Positions 13,229 through 26,400 of a stretch of 64,000 bases of DNA are shown here, one piece after another. Numbering within the stretch: position 1 is the stretch's first letter; every line of letters starts with the position of its first letter. The notes below the pieces were generated by a model. That model did no database searches, had not been told where the DNA came from, and saw only the letters and a program-made list of their open reading frames with translations. Origin of the DNA: Helicoverpa zea (taxonomy: Eukaryota; Arthropoda; Insecta; Lepidoptera; Noctuidae). The stretch spans positions 6,696,001-6,760,000 of the forward strand of contig NC_061459.1 in assembly GCF_022581195.2 (NCBI RefSeq), read 5' to 3'. The translations under genes and the position numbers were made by a program.

Positions 13229-14458
13229 GTAAGTATTGCGCAAACAATGCATTTTTATAACGTAACTCCTGAACGTGGCTGTAATATACATGAATGAAAA
13301 ATGTCTGCTACGGCCAGATAAAGTCTCCGTTTATTTCACAATATTAATTAAACAAATATTTCTAACTGAACAAATACAATGACACGAAAAGTCAATTTAA
13401 CTTTCCTTTTATCTATTCACGGTTACTTTAAGTGGGAGTTAAGTTAAGTTTAAGTAAGCCTATAAAACGCAAGCTACAAATATAAATAATTAAAGCATTA
13501 TTATAGAAAATTATATCACGAACCAAGTTATTGTTACAAATTAATTTCAAATGAACGGTCCTTTCTTATTATTACGCTTGCAATTACCAAAAATACCTTT
13601 CTTATTATGTTGTTTTTCTGTTAATTATTCCTATAAATACACCGAGCAGTTTTATCAGAAACCACAATATAAATACGGGGTTTACAATTGTAGCTGATTA
13701 GTGTTGTTACCACAACCACTCGCCGTCATTTTAATGATTTACTTGGGAAATGGGTTTGAGACACGATATCGTATTATCCACCAATTTCTGACTACTTTTA
13801 TTTGCTTTAGCTGGCCCATTTTTCTTGTCATTACACTGTACCGTGTATTCTATTATCATGACGACACTAATGTTTAAACGACATGTTTAAACGATGTTTA
13901 AACTTCTAACATGGATTTGTTACTTTTTGTTTTATTCTAATGCGATCAACGGGTGAATTTACTTTTACTTAATCAAGTTAATATTGTACTTTCGGAGTTC
14001 ACATTGTTTAAAGTTCGAGCTGTGTCTGAACTGCTTTACTTACTGCTTTAAATAAAATTAAATCCTAAACTCTATCTTGTTTCGTTTAACCTCTAAAAAT
14101 CAGTATATATCTTAGGTAGGTATGTACCTATTTACGTAGGTATTTCGTATTTTAATTATTTCTTTTAAACTAGATTACATATCAATCAGAACTAAATAAA
14201 AATGATAAACCAAAAATATTCAAAATACAATTTGATAGTGGCCTGTCACAAACGTGTTCTACGTAATACTTTTCGTTTCAGTTTAGACACCTATCCGTCA
14301 CGTGTCCAAAAGTTAATCATTCTTTCACATTCCCTCGAGGAAGCTTTTTGTTTCATCCGAATGTAGCCGCGAGTAAAGTAATGCACATTTATGATATTTT
14401 TAGGGTTCCGTACCTCGAAAGGAAAAAACGGAACCCTTATAGGATCACTTTGTTGTCC

Positions 14459-14489
<31 letters not shown>

Positions 14490-17400
14490 AAGACCCTTTA
14501 TCTTAAGAACGCGTGAACGTATCAAGCTGAAATTCACATGAAATACTCGGGTCTATTGTCCCTTTAGGCTGTGAAAATATCAAGCTTCTAAGCCAAGCCA
14601 ATCAAAAGATACAACCGATTATGTCAATATTTTCAACAAATTCTCGACACTCGCAAAGGAATCAAAACCTACAGGGTACTTCCCGTAAACTCAGAATCTT
14701 GAAATTTGGCATGAAGCATTGTTATATAATGCAAATAAAGGAAATTTGCGAAAATCTAATTTTTTTTGTTATATAATATAATAAAAATATTTTAATAAAA
14801 TGAAACTTACTACCTTATTTCTCACGAACGAATAAAGGTACCAAATTGAAATTTATACCAAATACCTAGGTCTATTGTCCCTTTAAGCAATGAAAAAATC
14901 AAACTTCTAAGTTAACGCGATCAAAAGATACAGCAGTTTTACCGACACCTTAGACGAATTTCCGTCACACGCTAGGGAATCAAAACCTACAAGGTACTTC
15001 CCGTGAACTCAGAATCTTAAAATTCGGCACGAAGCAACGTTATATAGTACAGATAAAGGAAAAATTGCAAAAATTATAAATTTGAAGTTACATAAAATAT
15101 TAAAATATTATTTTTGCTTACATGACATAAAATATTTTTTTAATAATTATAAACTTACTACCTATCCTTTTTCACATGAACGCGTAGAGATATTAAAGTT
15201 TTGAATAAAAAGTGAAATTCATATCAAACACTTCTTACATATAATGGCCTCTAAACTGTGAAAAATTTTAAATCATTCAAAGGTCATTGGGCACCTTAGT
15301 ATGAAAACCATACCCACGGCGGATACGAACGAAATATAGCACAGTATAATGATAAAGGCTCTGATTTACTATGGCATTAGTCGCATCAATGTGAACCATG
15401 GGAATCTAGAGAAAATCAGGTGTAAACATCAAATATTTTCCTCATTTCAATGGGGAATTTAAACGACCAAGTTTGACGGATTTGAGAAATCATTTCTTTG
15501 TAGTGAAAGAGTATACTCGCCGTTTATTTCCATTGTCATCAGGTCAGGATCTGATGATGGAAATCCTGAGAAATCGAGGGCAACTATCAGAAATTGTAGG
15601 CATGCATAGGATTAAAACTTGATTCTCAGATGTATGTCTGGTGATACTATCAAACAGTGAAGGTTTAGAGCTTATCTGATGATGGAGACGTGAGAAAGTC
15701 GAGAGAACTCGGTATGTTTTAGTTACGTCGTGTTTGGGCTTATATTATTAGTATTGACGAGAACTTTTCACAAAAGTTAAAAATAAAAACTTTTTACAAA
15801 AAAAAAAAACAACTTCTAAAACAACAAGAAAACTGTTTATATGCATTGGTCTAGATCTCGGTGGTTAAATAAATATAGATGCATCCTCTAGACACCGACT
15901 TCTAGACCGATGCACCTAACATCTTTTTAATTTCTTTCTTGCTTTTGTTTTCTTGTTGCTTTTTTATATGTTTGAAGTTGGATTTGTTTGTAAAATGCTA
16001 CAAAATAAAATAATGCCGACTTTATAAAACAAAGAAAGGGACAGAATTACACTTTTGTCAAGGCTCTAGAAACGTAAAGCCAGCAGCCCCGAATCCTACT
16101 CTCTAGAAGTCGTTGTTACAATTCGACAGCTACAAGTCGTCAGGCGGTTTCGAAAAAAAAAACTGAAACTGGGGCTCTTTAGGTGATTAATCCCTCAAAA
16201 ATAAATGATCCCATTCCTGCAATGGCTGCTTTAACCCAAGTTAGTAGTGAATTCTCATCACCTAAAATAAAATAAGCTCCAACACAAGGTTACGTTATAA
16301 ATTGTAAAGGAGTTCCCATAACTATATCTGATCTTAGCTGTCGATCCCACAATGGCAGTCAAACCTATCTTTGTGGAAAGTCTTCGCCAATACGAATAAA
16401 ATAAGCCCAAACACGTGGTAGTTGCAACATACCGTTCGGGAGTTCCCTTGACTCTCTGTAGTCTCCATAATCAAATCAGCTCCAAACCTTCACTGTTTAC
16501 CAGTACCCTCAAAAATACACTCACATGTCTGGTTATGACTCGATGCGTGCCTACAATATTCAAGAGTTGCCCTCGATTTCTCAGGGTTTCCAGATCCTCA
16601 TCAGATCCTGGTCATCCGGATTGGCACCTTCCTTCTTTATGAAATGTCTTTAACAATAAAAACTAGCATTGCAACCCGTACAATCCTCTGAAACTGCTTG
16701 TCTTTTATATTTTTCAAACGATCCTGGACATTTGTCTCCATGGAATTTTAATAAAATATTTATATTCAAAGAAACGTCATACCATTCTCCACGATTTAAA
16801 ACTACTTTGATTCATGTCCGCCACTTTTTACAAAGCGGGTCAGATATGCCCCATGACCTTTAAGACATAATTAGTTATTTTCAATCAGATTTCTGAATGA
16901 TGACTATAAAATGTTGTATATAAATAACTTCAATAAAATAACTTTTACAAGGTACTGGCCTACTATTTTAGTTATATTATAAAATAAAAAATATTAACTA
17001 TTTTGACTCTCACGAAATTACCATAACTATGATTGTTCTAAACTGAACGGTTGGCGCGAAACTCACTTTTTGTCTATACAGCATTTGTACGGAACCCTCG
17101 GTGCGCGAGTCCGACTCGCACTTGGCCGGTTTATTTTATGTTATTCCCTGTCCAATGCATATTTCCTTTTCATAGTTACGCGTGAATTTTTTGCCTATCT
17201 CATCAAGTAGAGTGTGGTTTTTCACAGTTATTTAAAACATTTAAATGGGGATTTTTTGCAAAACTTTTTGTAAGAGGCATTTTACTGGCATGTAGTTAAA
17301 GCATGCATTTTTTTCTGCCCAGTGTTATTCAACAAGTAATTGTTCACCTTGACATATTCATAAAGAAAATTGTTTTTTCTTTCAGCGACTAGAATGATGG

Positions 17401-20400
17401 ATTAGCGTGTGTAACTTTATTAAATTCAAGCATTCAATAAATCAGTAAAAATGTAGGCCTTTAATAGTGTACTACACATTTTTTATTACTTTAAAAAAGT
17501 AATAACATTATCTTAACACGTAATGTTGGACTTTATCAAACTCGTAACCGCTTCAAGTAAGTTCTAATACAAGAACATCTATAAATCTCGTACTCTCAAG
17601 AACGATACATTCTCAAATTCTCACACTAACTTTAACAAATGCGATGTGAAGTTCCCATTTATTTTGTTAACAAGCCACACATACTAGTTGCTATAAATTA
17701 AGACGTATGTAAGAAACACCACAAGTTCCAACATTTGTAATAAACTTTAATCAAAGGTTTAATAAATTAATTGCTGTGTACAGGAAGGTTTGAAATATTC
17801 AAACGGTAATGAAACTAGATGTCCGTTTTACTAGCAAAGCATTAATGTTAAACGGCTAACAATTCTGCATAATTTATACGATTCGTTGAGCAGATAGTGG
17901 ACGCAAAAAACTGAGAAAAAAGTGGTTGTCTGTGCATATGCTACCCGGCCACCAGGACCGAGCTCATTCAATTCCAACGTGGATTGTCTTACTTTTGTTA
18001 TTTGAATACGTAATGCAGCTAAGGAACTATTATTATCTTGTGCTTCTGCTTGCCTTACGGTTATTACCATAAACAATTTAATTCAAGTGCCCATTTTGTT
18101 ACAGGGATCGTGTATTCAGATTAAATATGACTGATATTAGTCAATCGCATTGTGAGGTAAGTGAACGAATTTATTCCACTTTTTAACACTGATTTAAAAA
18201 AAATATTTACAATTTGGAATTCGTCTTGAAAAATTAACAAACATTAAAAAGAACGTTCTCAAAACAAAAGTTACCTACCGCGACTTCAAGGAAAGTCTGT
18301 CTGAACCTAGGAGTTCTGCTAAAAAGAGCTCATGGTAAGCTCCCCGAGCAAGAGCTTACAAGCGAAACGTTAAAGGATTTCATAAATTCTGTAATAAGAC
18401 ATTTGGCTTAGGCTTGCTACATTTACAATTCACAATGCAATGAGAAGTTCAAAGCCGTCGCTAGCCCAAATGTCAGGCTTAGTACTCACCCCGAACGGTG
18501 GTTGCCTGAAACCACGGGTTTTATCTCAGTGGTTTACCCTGACCTTCGTAATCTTCGTAAATATTATTAGTAATCGATAGACAAATAAAAATCTATGTGA
18601 GACGTTTGAGGTGGCAGTTTAAAAAAAATCCAGATTAATTATTTTTTTATGAGTCATAACAAAATAATAATGCCGGCTTTCTCACCAGTACACTGAGGTT
18701 TCCTTGGTTAAATCTACGTAAGACTGCAATTCAAACTTCTAGTGCAACACAAACACTCACAAAATATCACCCTAAAATTAAGTTCTAAAACTTTTTTTAT
18801 AAAGTCAAATGAACCACTTGCGTACAGTTGCTGAATTCTAAAGAACACTTTTATGGCACTACACTGGATTTTTAATGCATTTTGCTTTCATATAAGCTTT
18901 TTCTACATTTTCACACGTAAGTGTCATACTCTTTTGACGTTAAAACTCTTATATTCTTGTTATAAATAGGATCTGAGCATTTTATTTGCTATTTAAGTCA
19001 AGTACGGTATCAGATAAGTTCGTTTAAATAAAAATAAAGTGTTATACGTTGTCTATAAAAAGACGGAGTTCTAGACTATTTTCATGGCGTTGAATCAGAG
19101 TGAACTGGTATTCAGAATGTGCTTAATACCTATGTGGAACTAGATTATTTCTGTATACTACGTCAGCTAGGTAGAATCTATGATTACGAGAAAATCGTGC
19201 TACACTTTGTTTATTAATGCTAAACAACATTGTTATGATTTCTGTCAAGAAAGTAAAATAAACAAGAAAATCTCGGCAAATTGAAAGCGTATTTATCATC
19301 AAAATATACTAAAAACATACAACAAGATTTTAAAATTCCCAGTAATATCTTACACACACTGTGGTGACATGTGCTAACTCGATACACGATTACTGAATTA
19401 ACAGACACATGTTCACGCGGCTGTGAGAAACACGTGTGTCACAATATAGGGACCCAAAGTAACAACCCAAAATGTCGATAAATCAGAAAGGTTAAGCTGA
19501 TCAGGCCGCGTATGGTTTGTGGATGGGTGACCGTTACATTGACGAAGTAATACTTACCGTACTTCAGAGGTAATTGAAACTAGAGGAGGTTAGATTCCGT
19601 TACTAACGTCCTTCCCAGTCTTTACTGCTGTTCTATCGGCCTATGAGATACTCTTAATGGAAAATAGTTACCTTAATCTTTGCATATTTAACGAGTCTCC
19701 ATCTAGGTGTATCTTATATGTCTATGACAATACTTAAATTATAACTTTGGTTAATAAATGTTAATTTTCCAGCGGGATGCACTGTTATTGGAAGCAAGTA
19801 ACGTGGCCAGGTGTGTCAGTAAGGGCAAGTCGGAGCCCTTCGAGTGCAGGAATCATATCAGGGTGCTGCAACCTTTGGGAGACGGCGAGAGGTTATACGT
19901 GTGCGGAACCAATGCGCATAGTCCGAAGGATTGGGTGGTGTATGTAAGTAAATAGCTTTTAGTTTAAAAGGATCATAATGGCTTTTGAAAATGTTTACTG
20001 ATTTTTTAAACATATTTTCTGCATATAACAAAAGTACCAAATGCAACAATAAAATGTATTTATAGTTTTATACCGAATATTACAGAATTTAAGTTGAGAG
20101 GTCTTTCAAAAGTTTTACGATTAATTGCTTCTATATAAGTTGAGATCTTTCTTAGATAAGTATTTTATAACATCCTGATTTTTATAAACTTTTTGTGAGT
20201 AGATAATCTTAATTACCTCAGTTAAAAGATTTATCCAGCAACAAAGATAATTTAGTCTTAAACCTAAAGGCGATCCGTAACACTGTCTTAACGATTACCC
20301 GTAAAATGGTTAATAGCTTCTATCATCATTAAGTAGTTCGATCAGCCGGGTAGTTAGTAGTTACTGGCTGGAACTAGTTCTCCCAAATGTAATATTGATC

Positions 20401-23400
20401 TATATCTATTATACTCATTTATCTTTACGGGTAAAGAGAAGCCTGAGTTCCCGTATTTGATTCGTCATTTAAATTTGTTGTACCTACTCTAAAGGCAAAA
20501 ATTAGAGATATATTCTAAAGAGCACGTTCCTAAAACTTTTTAGGTATCAGTATTCACGAGACTGTGACTGTTTATTTTGTATTCTGTTAGCACAATGGGG
20601 AGCGATAAAGCCCAGATCTATTGTAACAATGTTTATTCTAAAAATAATTTTATACAAATTAACATTTTCGTTTTTTTTTCTCAAGTGTAAATCCCACAGT
20701 AATTCAATAGAAAATTATATGAAGAACCATTTCAAATGTGTCAAACAAACAAATAATAAAGTTTTATTTATTGTGATTCAGCTGAATCTCACCCACTTGC
20801 CGCGGCATGAGTACGTGCCGGGCGTAGGGCTAGGGGTGGCGAAGTGTCCTTACGACCCGGCAGACAACAGCACAGCCGTGTGGGTGACGGATGGCAACCC
20901 TGGAGGCCTTCCCACACTTTACGCGGGAACTAACGCAGAGTTCACGAAAGCAGACCCAGTTATATTCAGAAACGACCTGTACGACTTCCGAACGGGACAG
21001 AAGAAGTTTAACTTCAAGAGGACGTTGAAATATGATTCCAAGTGGCTTGACAGTAAGTTTTACTTGTTTTTGTTATATTTTTAATTTTAAGTTAAATGTA
21101 AAATGTCCAGTAGTAAAATGCCCAGTAGGTATAAATTTCCAGGATACTTATACGTATTATTTATAATTAATTATTAGCTGTCCATTCCTCAATAAAAAGC
21201 AATAGTTGGGGAATAAAATAAATTAACTGATTTCAGCAAAGATCACAAAAAATTTCTAAATCGATGACAAAATGTCCACTAAAGTGTAAACTTCAAACAT
21301 TTAACGATTCATTGTTACTAGACAGCTTATTATTAAAGTGTCAATGTAAATCAAATATTCGAAATAGTTGTCCATTGTCTGGTAAAGCTAGACCATTATT
21401 CAGCAAAATAGTGACCGCAGTTGCTAGCAAATCTAAATACCCTACCTACAAAGTTTTCCGACCAATTCTTGAATGATTAATACGCCGTAAATAAGGACTA
21501 GGAATGTTTCATTTCGATGCGTACTATATTGGATTTTACAGTTACAGTTACAGTTACAGCCTTTTTATCGTCCCACTGCTGGGCACAGGCCTCCTCTCAC
21601 AGGGAGAAGGATTGAGCATTAATCACCACGCTTGCTCAAACATCAACAAATTCGAATTTTATTGTGTCTTTCAAAATAATATTACAAAGTTTATATAGTA
21701 TTAAATTGCCAATAGCAGTAAAAGCTCAATAAAATCCCGGCTTAAAGATTATTTAATCACCAAACGAATTTGACAAGGGTTATGCAAAATTGAATAAGTA
21801 AACCTAAGGACAGTCATTATATTAATCGGGATATTGGGTCTTTGTCCCTTATTCCGTACTTTCTTTTACGAGACTACGATAAAACCTATAGGTGCTTACT
21901 CTTTATCGTAGGAGCATAAAAGGAAATAAAGAAGAACCTTGTACAACGTCTGACCTGTCAGCTAAACGACCCGAAATAAAAGCCGACATTTTTATTAGTT
22001 ATAGGAAATGGTAAAGAAAGGCAATTTTATTCGAGCTCATTTCTGGATTTCGCAATACACATATTTGCTAATCAAATAGACATCTAAAAACGATAAAGGA
22101 CAATGCTATTCTTTGTATGGAAGTTGGGCTCAAGAGTTGCCCACAGTAACTGCATAGTGTATTATGTTCCATAGGCTTATAATAGGTCCCAGACCGAAAT
22201 ATTTCGAAATCTATCCCAGGAGTGCTGAGAAAAACTGGTTTGACTCTTATTCAATACTACGAAAAATATGCTTACGAACTCTTAACTATTCCACTTTTAT
22301 TACCTTAATTGAAATGCATTTAATATTAATCGACAAATACGAGGTATTGAACGAGATTTTATTTTACCGACTTCAAAAAATGGAGGAGTTTCTCAGTTCG
22401 TTTGTATTCTTTTTACGTAAGTACGTGCATAACTCCGTCGTTTACCAACCGATTTAAACAATCATTTTATTGTTTAAAAGGATTTACTTTCCAAATAGTT
22501 CCAGGGTCCAGGGTCTGGTGATAGAAACCTTAAAACATTATGGAACTCTCGGAAATTGTAAGCACATATCGAATAAAAACTTGTCAATCGGGTATATGTC
22601 TCCGACACCACAAAACTGTGGAGGTTAAGACCTGACCTGGGCTGCGGGTTGTTCGAAAGAGATACCGCGGCCCTGGTACATAAAAGGCCTATGACGGAAC
22701 ACGACGATTTTAGTCAGTAAGAGTCTGACACTCCCTCACCGCTGCTAACCCACAGCGGGAGGGGTCATTTGATGATTTTACGTCGCTAAAAAAAAAAAAA
22801 AAAAAGACCTGACCTGACGATGGAGACGACAGTGAGACGAGGGAACTCCTCAACGGTATCTATTTACTACCTCGTGTTTGAGCTTATTTTATTCGTCTTG
22901 ATAAGATTTTTCCATTGCCATTAAGGATATTAATTGCATGACGCTACTCGAACTTAGGACTGATTGTGGTAGATAGAGACTGAAAAGCAAGAGAAACAAC
23001 AATTACCTTTAAACGTCTATTTCTGTTTTTTTTTTTTTTTATCCTGTTAACAGTGAAACCACTATCTATCTGAATGTTATTTCAAGAAAAGAGGTTGTTA
23101 GGTTTGTGGCTGCTTAAAATGGCTTGCTAACAATGGCTGGCTAACATTAGAACTGGTTTTTCTCGGGACCTCTGGGACCGATTTCAAAAATATTTGGATT
23201 CCGTCTTAAGAGTGAAGTAAAAAACCTATTTTAATCATTCCCACTACTGGGCAAATGGCTTGGGCTTCATAAACTGACTGTTCAAGTTGGACATTAGAAC
23301 CGGGTTTTCTCGGGACCTCTGGGACCGATTTCAAAAATATTTGGATTCCGTCTTAAGAGTGAAGTAAAGAACCTATTCTAACCATTCCCACTACTGGGCA

Positions 23401-26400
23401 AATGGCTTGGGCTTTATAAAGTAACTGTTCAAGTTTAACATTTGAACCGGTTTTTCTCGGGACCTCTGGGACCGATTTCCAAAATATTTGGATTTCGTGA
23501 CAACAGTGAAGTAAAGAACCTATTCTAACCATTCCCATTACTGGGCAAATGGCTTGGGCTTTATAAAGTGACTGTTCAAGTTTAACATTTGAACCGGTTT
23601 TTCTCGGGACCTCTGGGACCGATTTCCAAAATATTTGGATTTCGTGTTAACAGTGCAGCAAAGAACCTATTTCGACCACTTTCACTACTGGGCAAATGGC
23701 TCAGGCTTTGTTAAGTGACTATCTATGGAGAACATTTGAACCGGTTTTTCTCGGGACCTCTGGGACCGATTTCAAAAATATTTGGATTTCGTGTTCAGAG
23801 TGCTCTATGGAACCTATTCTAACCATTCCCACTACTGGGCAAATGGCTTGGGCTTTATAAAGTGACTGTTCAAGTTTAACATTTGAACCGGTTTTTTTCG
23901 GGACCTCTGGGACCGATTTCCAAAATATTTGGATTTCGTGATAACAGTGAAGTAAAGAACCTATTCTAACCATTCCCACTACTGGGCAAATGGCTTGGGC
24001 TTTATAAAGTGACTGTTCAAGTTTAACATTTGAACCGGTTTTTCTCGGGACCTCTGGGACCGATTTCAAAAATATTTGGATTCCGTCTTAAGAGTGAAGT
24101 AAAGAACCTATTCTAACCATTCCCACTACTGGGCAAATGGCTTGGACTTTATAAAGTGACTGATCAAGTTTAACATTTGAACCGGTTTTTCTCGGGACCT
24201 CTGGGACCGATTTCCAAAATATTTGGATTTCGTGATAACAGTGAAGTAAAGAACCTATTCTAACCATTCCCACTACTGGGCAAATGGCTCAGGCTTTGTT
24301 AAGTGACTATCTATGGAGAACATTTGAACCGGTTTTTCTCGGGACCTCTGGGACCGATTTCAAAAATATTTGGATTTCGTGTTCAGAGTGCACTATGGAA
24401 CCAGCTGAAACTACTCCCACTGCTGGGCAAACTTTGAGCCCACACCCTGGCATTGTCCTTTGTGTCGTTTTTGAAGTAAGTATGTTTCAAAAGTTAACGA
24501 TGTTTTTATTTTGTTGCAGAAACTAATTTCGTGGGCTCTTTCGATGTCGGAGAGTACGTTCTATTCTTCTTCCGAGAAACTGCTGTGGAGTTTATGAACT
24601 GCGGAAAAGCGGTCTACTCGAGAGTGGCGAGAGTCTGTAAACACGATACCGGTGGAAAACATATATTAAGCCAAAACTGGGCCACATATTTGAAAGCGAG
24701 GCTCAATTGTAGTATACCCGGAGAGTTTCCATTCTATTTTGATGAAATCCGTAAGTATAAACTCATATTGTGCATGTTTACGTATCTTGTAATTGTGTCC
24801 TCTTAAATAGTCATTCTGAATTTCACGGTTTATAGAATTCCACATTCCTCGCTTTCATTTCATTGCAACGTTGTAAAGTCGGATTTTATTTAGGGCGCAA
24901 GTTTGTAGTCACATTTTAAGTAGCTACATTAAATTCTCTGAGAAAGTAGCGAATTCCTATTTAGCTACACCTTTATAGCGAAATGGTTTTGCTGGAAGTT
25001 AAACATTGTGTATAAATAAAAGGTAGGTAAAAGCGTGTAGTATGTATGTTGGAATAATGTTGACTTTTATTTTAATGCGTGGTACAGAGAGCGTGTATCA
25101 AATGCCGGGCGACACGACGAGGTTCTACGCGGCGTTCACGACGGGAGCGAGCGACGGACTGGTCGGCTCAGCTATTTGCACTTACTCCATGGACGACATA
25201 CAAGAGGCATTCGCCGGACGATTCAAGGAACAGGTATACTATTGTTTTATTCTGTTTGACTTTAGGGCGAGAACTGTGTTGTGAATAACTAGTTAAATAA
25301 ACATGTATCTTGCAAGAAAAGAACGCCTTGCTTTTCTTCAATTCAATCTTGTTTATTTGTTTGCTTGAACGTGCTCCCATTAAATACTGGAGAATTAGAG
25401 GCTAGCCTAAGACTATAGGCTAGTTTTTCCGGATCTGAAGAGTAGTTCCCACGAGACACGGCTAAAACAGCTGGCTGATCCTATTTTGTTAAGTAATATT
25501 CATTATTATTCATAGTTAAGCTCACACACATATCAGAAACTGTCCTCATAAAACCCTGTATAGACTATTTTGTCCCACGAGTTCGTCACCATGTGAGATA
25601 TCAAGTATCGTAAAACGATAGATATCTCTTTCACTGTTAATTGAATGATCCGCGAAGATATAAATAGGATGTTTCATAGAAACCTTGCTATTAAATGTTG
25701 TATAATAATATGGGTGATTAAAATGAGTTACAGCTGTAATTTCTTGCTAGCTCTGTGCAGAGAAATTAAGCTTATGAGTGCGCTAGTTATGAATAATTAC
25801 ACTATATTTTGCTTTTAACTTTAGCCTTTTCATATACCTACGAACTCGGAGTTTCTTTTCAAAGGCTTTCTATGACGACGTTACTGTCTCGTTTTAATGC
25901 GAAAAAGAAAAGAACAATGCTCAGTACCGAGGATTCTGAGAACAGTACAAAGTTAGGATTACCGCAAGGATTACAAGGAGGATTTATTGTTCAAGAATAG
26001 CCATTTTGAACTAAATCTCGAATGCAAAGCGGTGCGAAATTAAAGGAACAAGAGCGCACTTTTGATTTTTATTTAATTCTTTAATTAGTGTTCTGGACAC
26101 TCGTTCAAATGGTTATGTCATATTGCATTGAACACGATTTTGCGATCATTTTATGTTCGATGTTTTGGTTTTGGCGACCCATAACTTAACTTAATTTTAA
26201 TATGAATTATAAATGAGGGAACTTTCAACTAAATATAAACTAGACTTTTTACAAATATGTATATCGTATTCTACCCAGGCGTCATCCAGTTCAGCGTGGT
26301 TACCGGTGCTAAGAGCTCGCGTGCCCGTGCCACGACCAGGCACTTGCGTCAATAATACCGAGGCTCTTCCAGACAACGTGCTTAACTTCATCAGGTATGA

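Larger units (their letters stand above)
13229..18104 (+). other. Intron a/b, repeat-bearing
   Basis: A 4.9-kb intron. Its middle (14402 to about 17135) is a dispersed lepidopteran element listed separately. The rest is AT-rich, with no exon recognised. Confidence 0.8.
21053..24519 (+). other. Intron d/e, packed with repeats
   Basis: A 3.5-kb intron holding an ACAGTT microsatellite (21537-21562), a CCCACTGCTGGG-type repeat, an older repeat block (about 22350-22860) interrupted by a SINE-like insertion, and nine 147-bp tandem units that stop only about 90 bp before the next exon. Confidence 0.85.

Noticed and set aside
23353..24273. Minus-strand ORFs with a 49-residue repeated peptide
   Set aside because: They arise because the 147-bp satellite period is divisible by three; no splice, start or coding-bias evidence.
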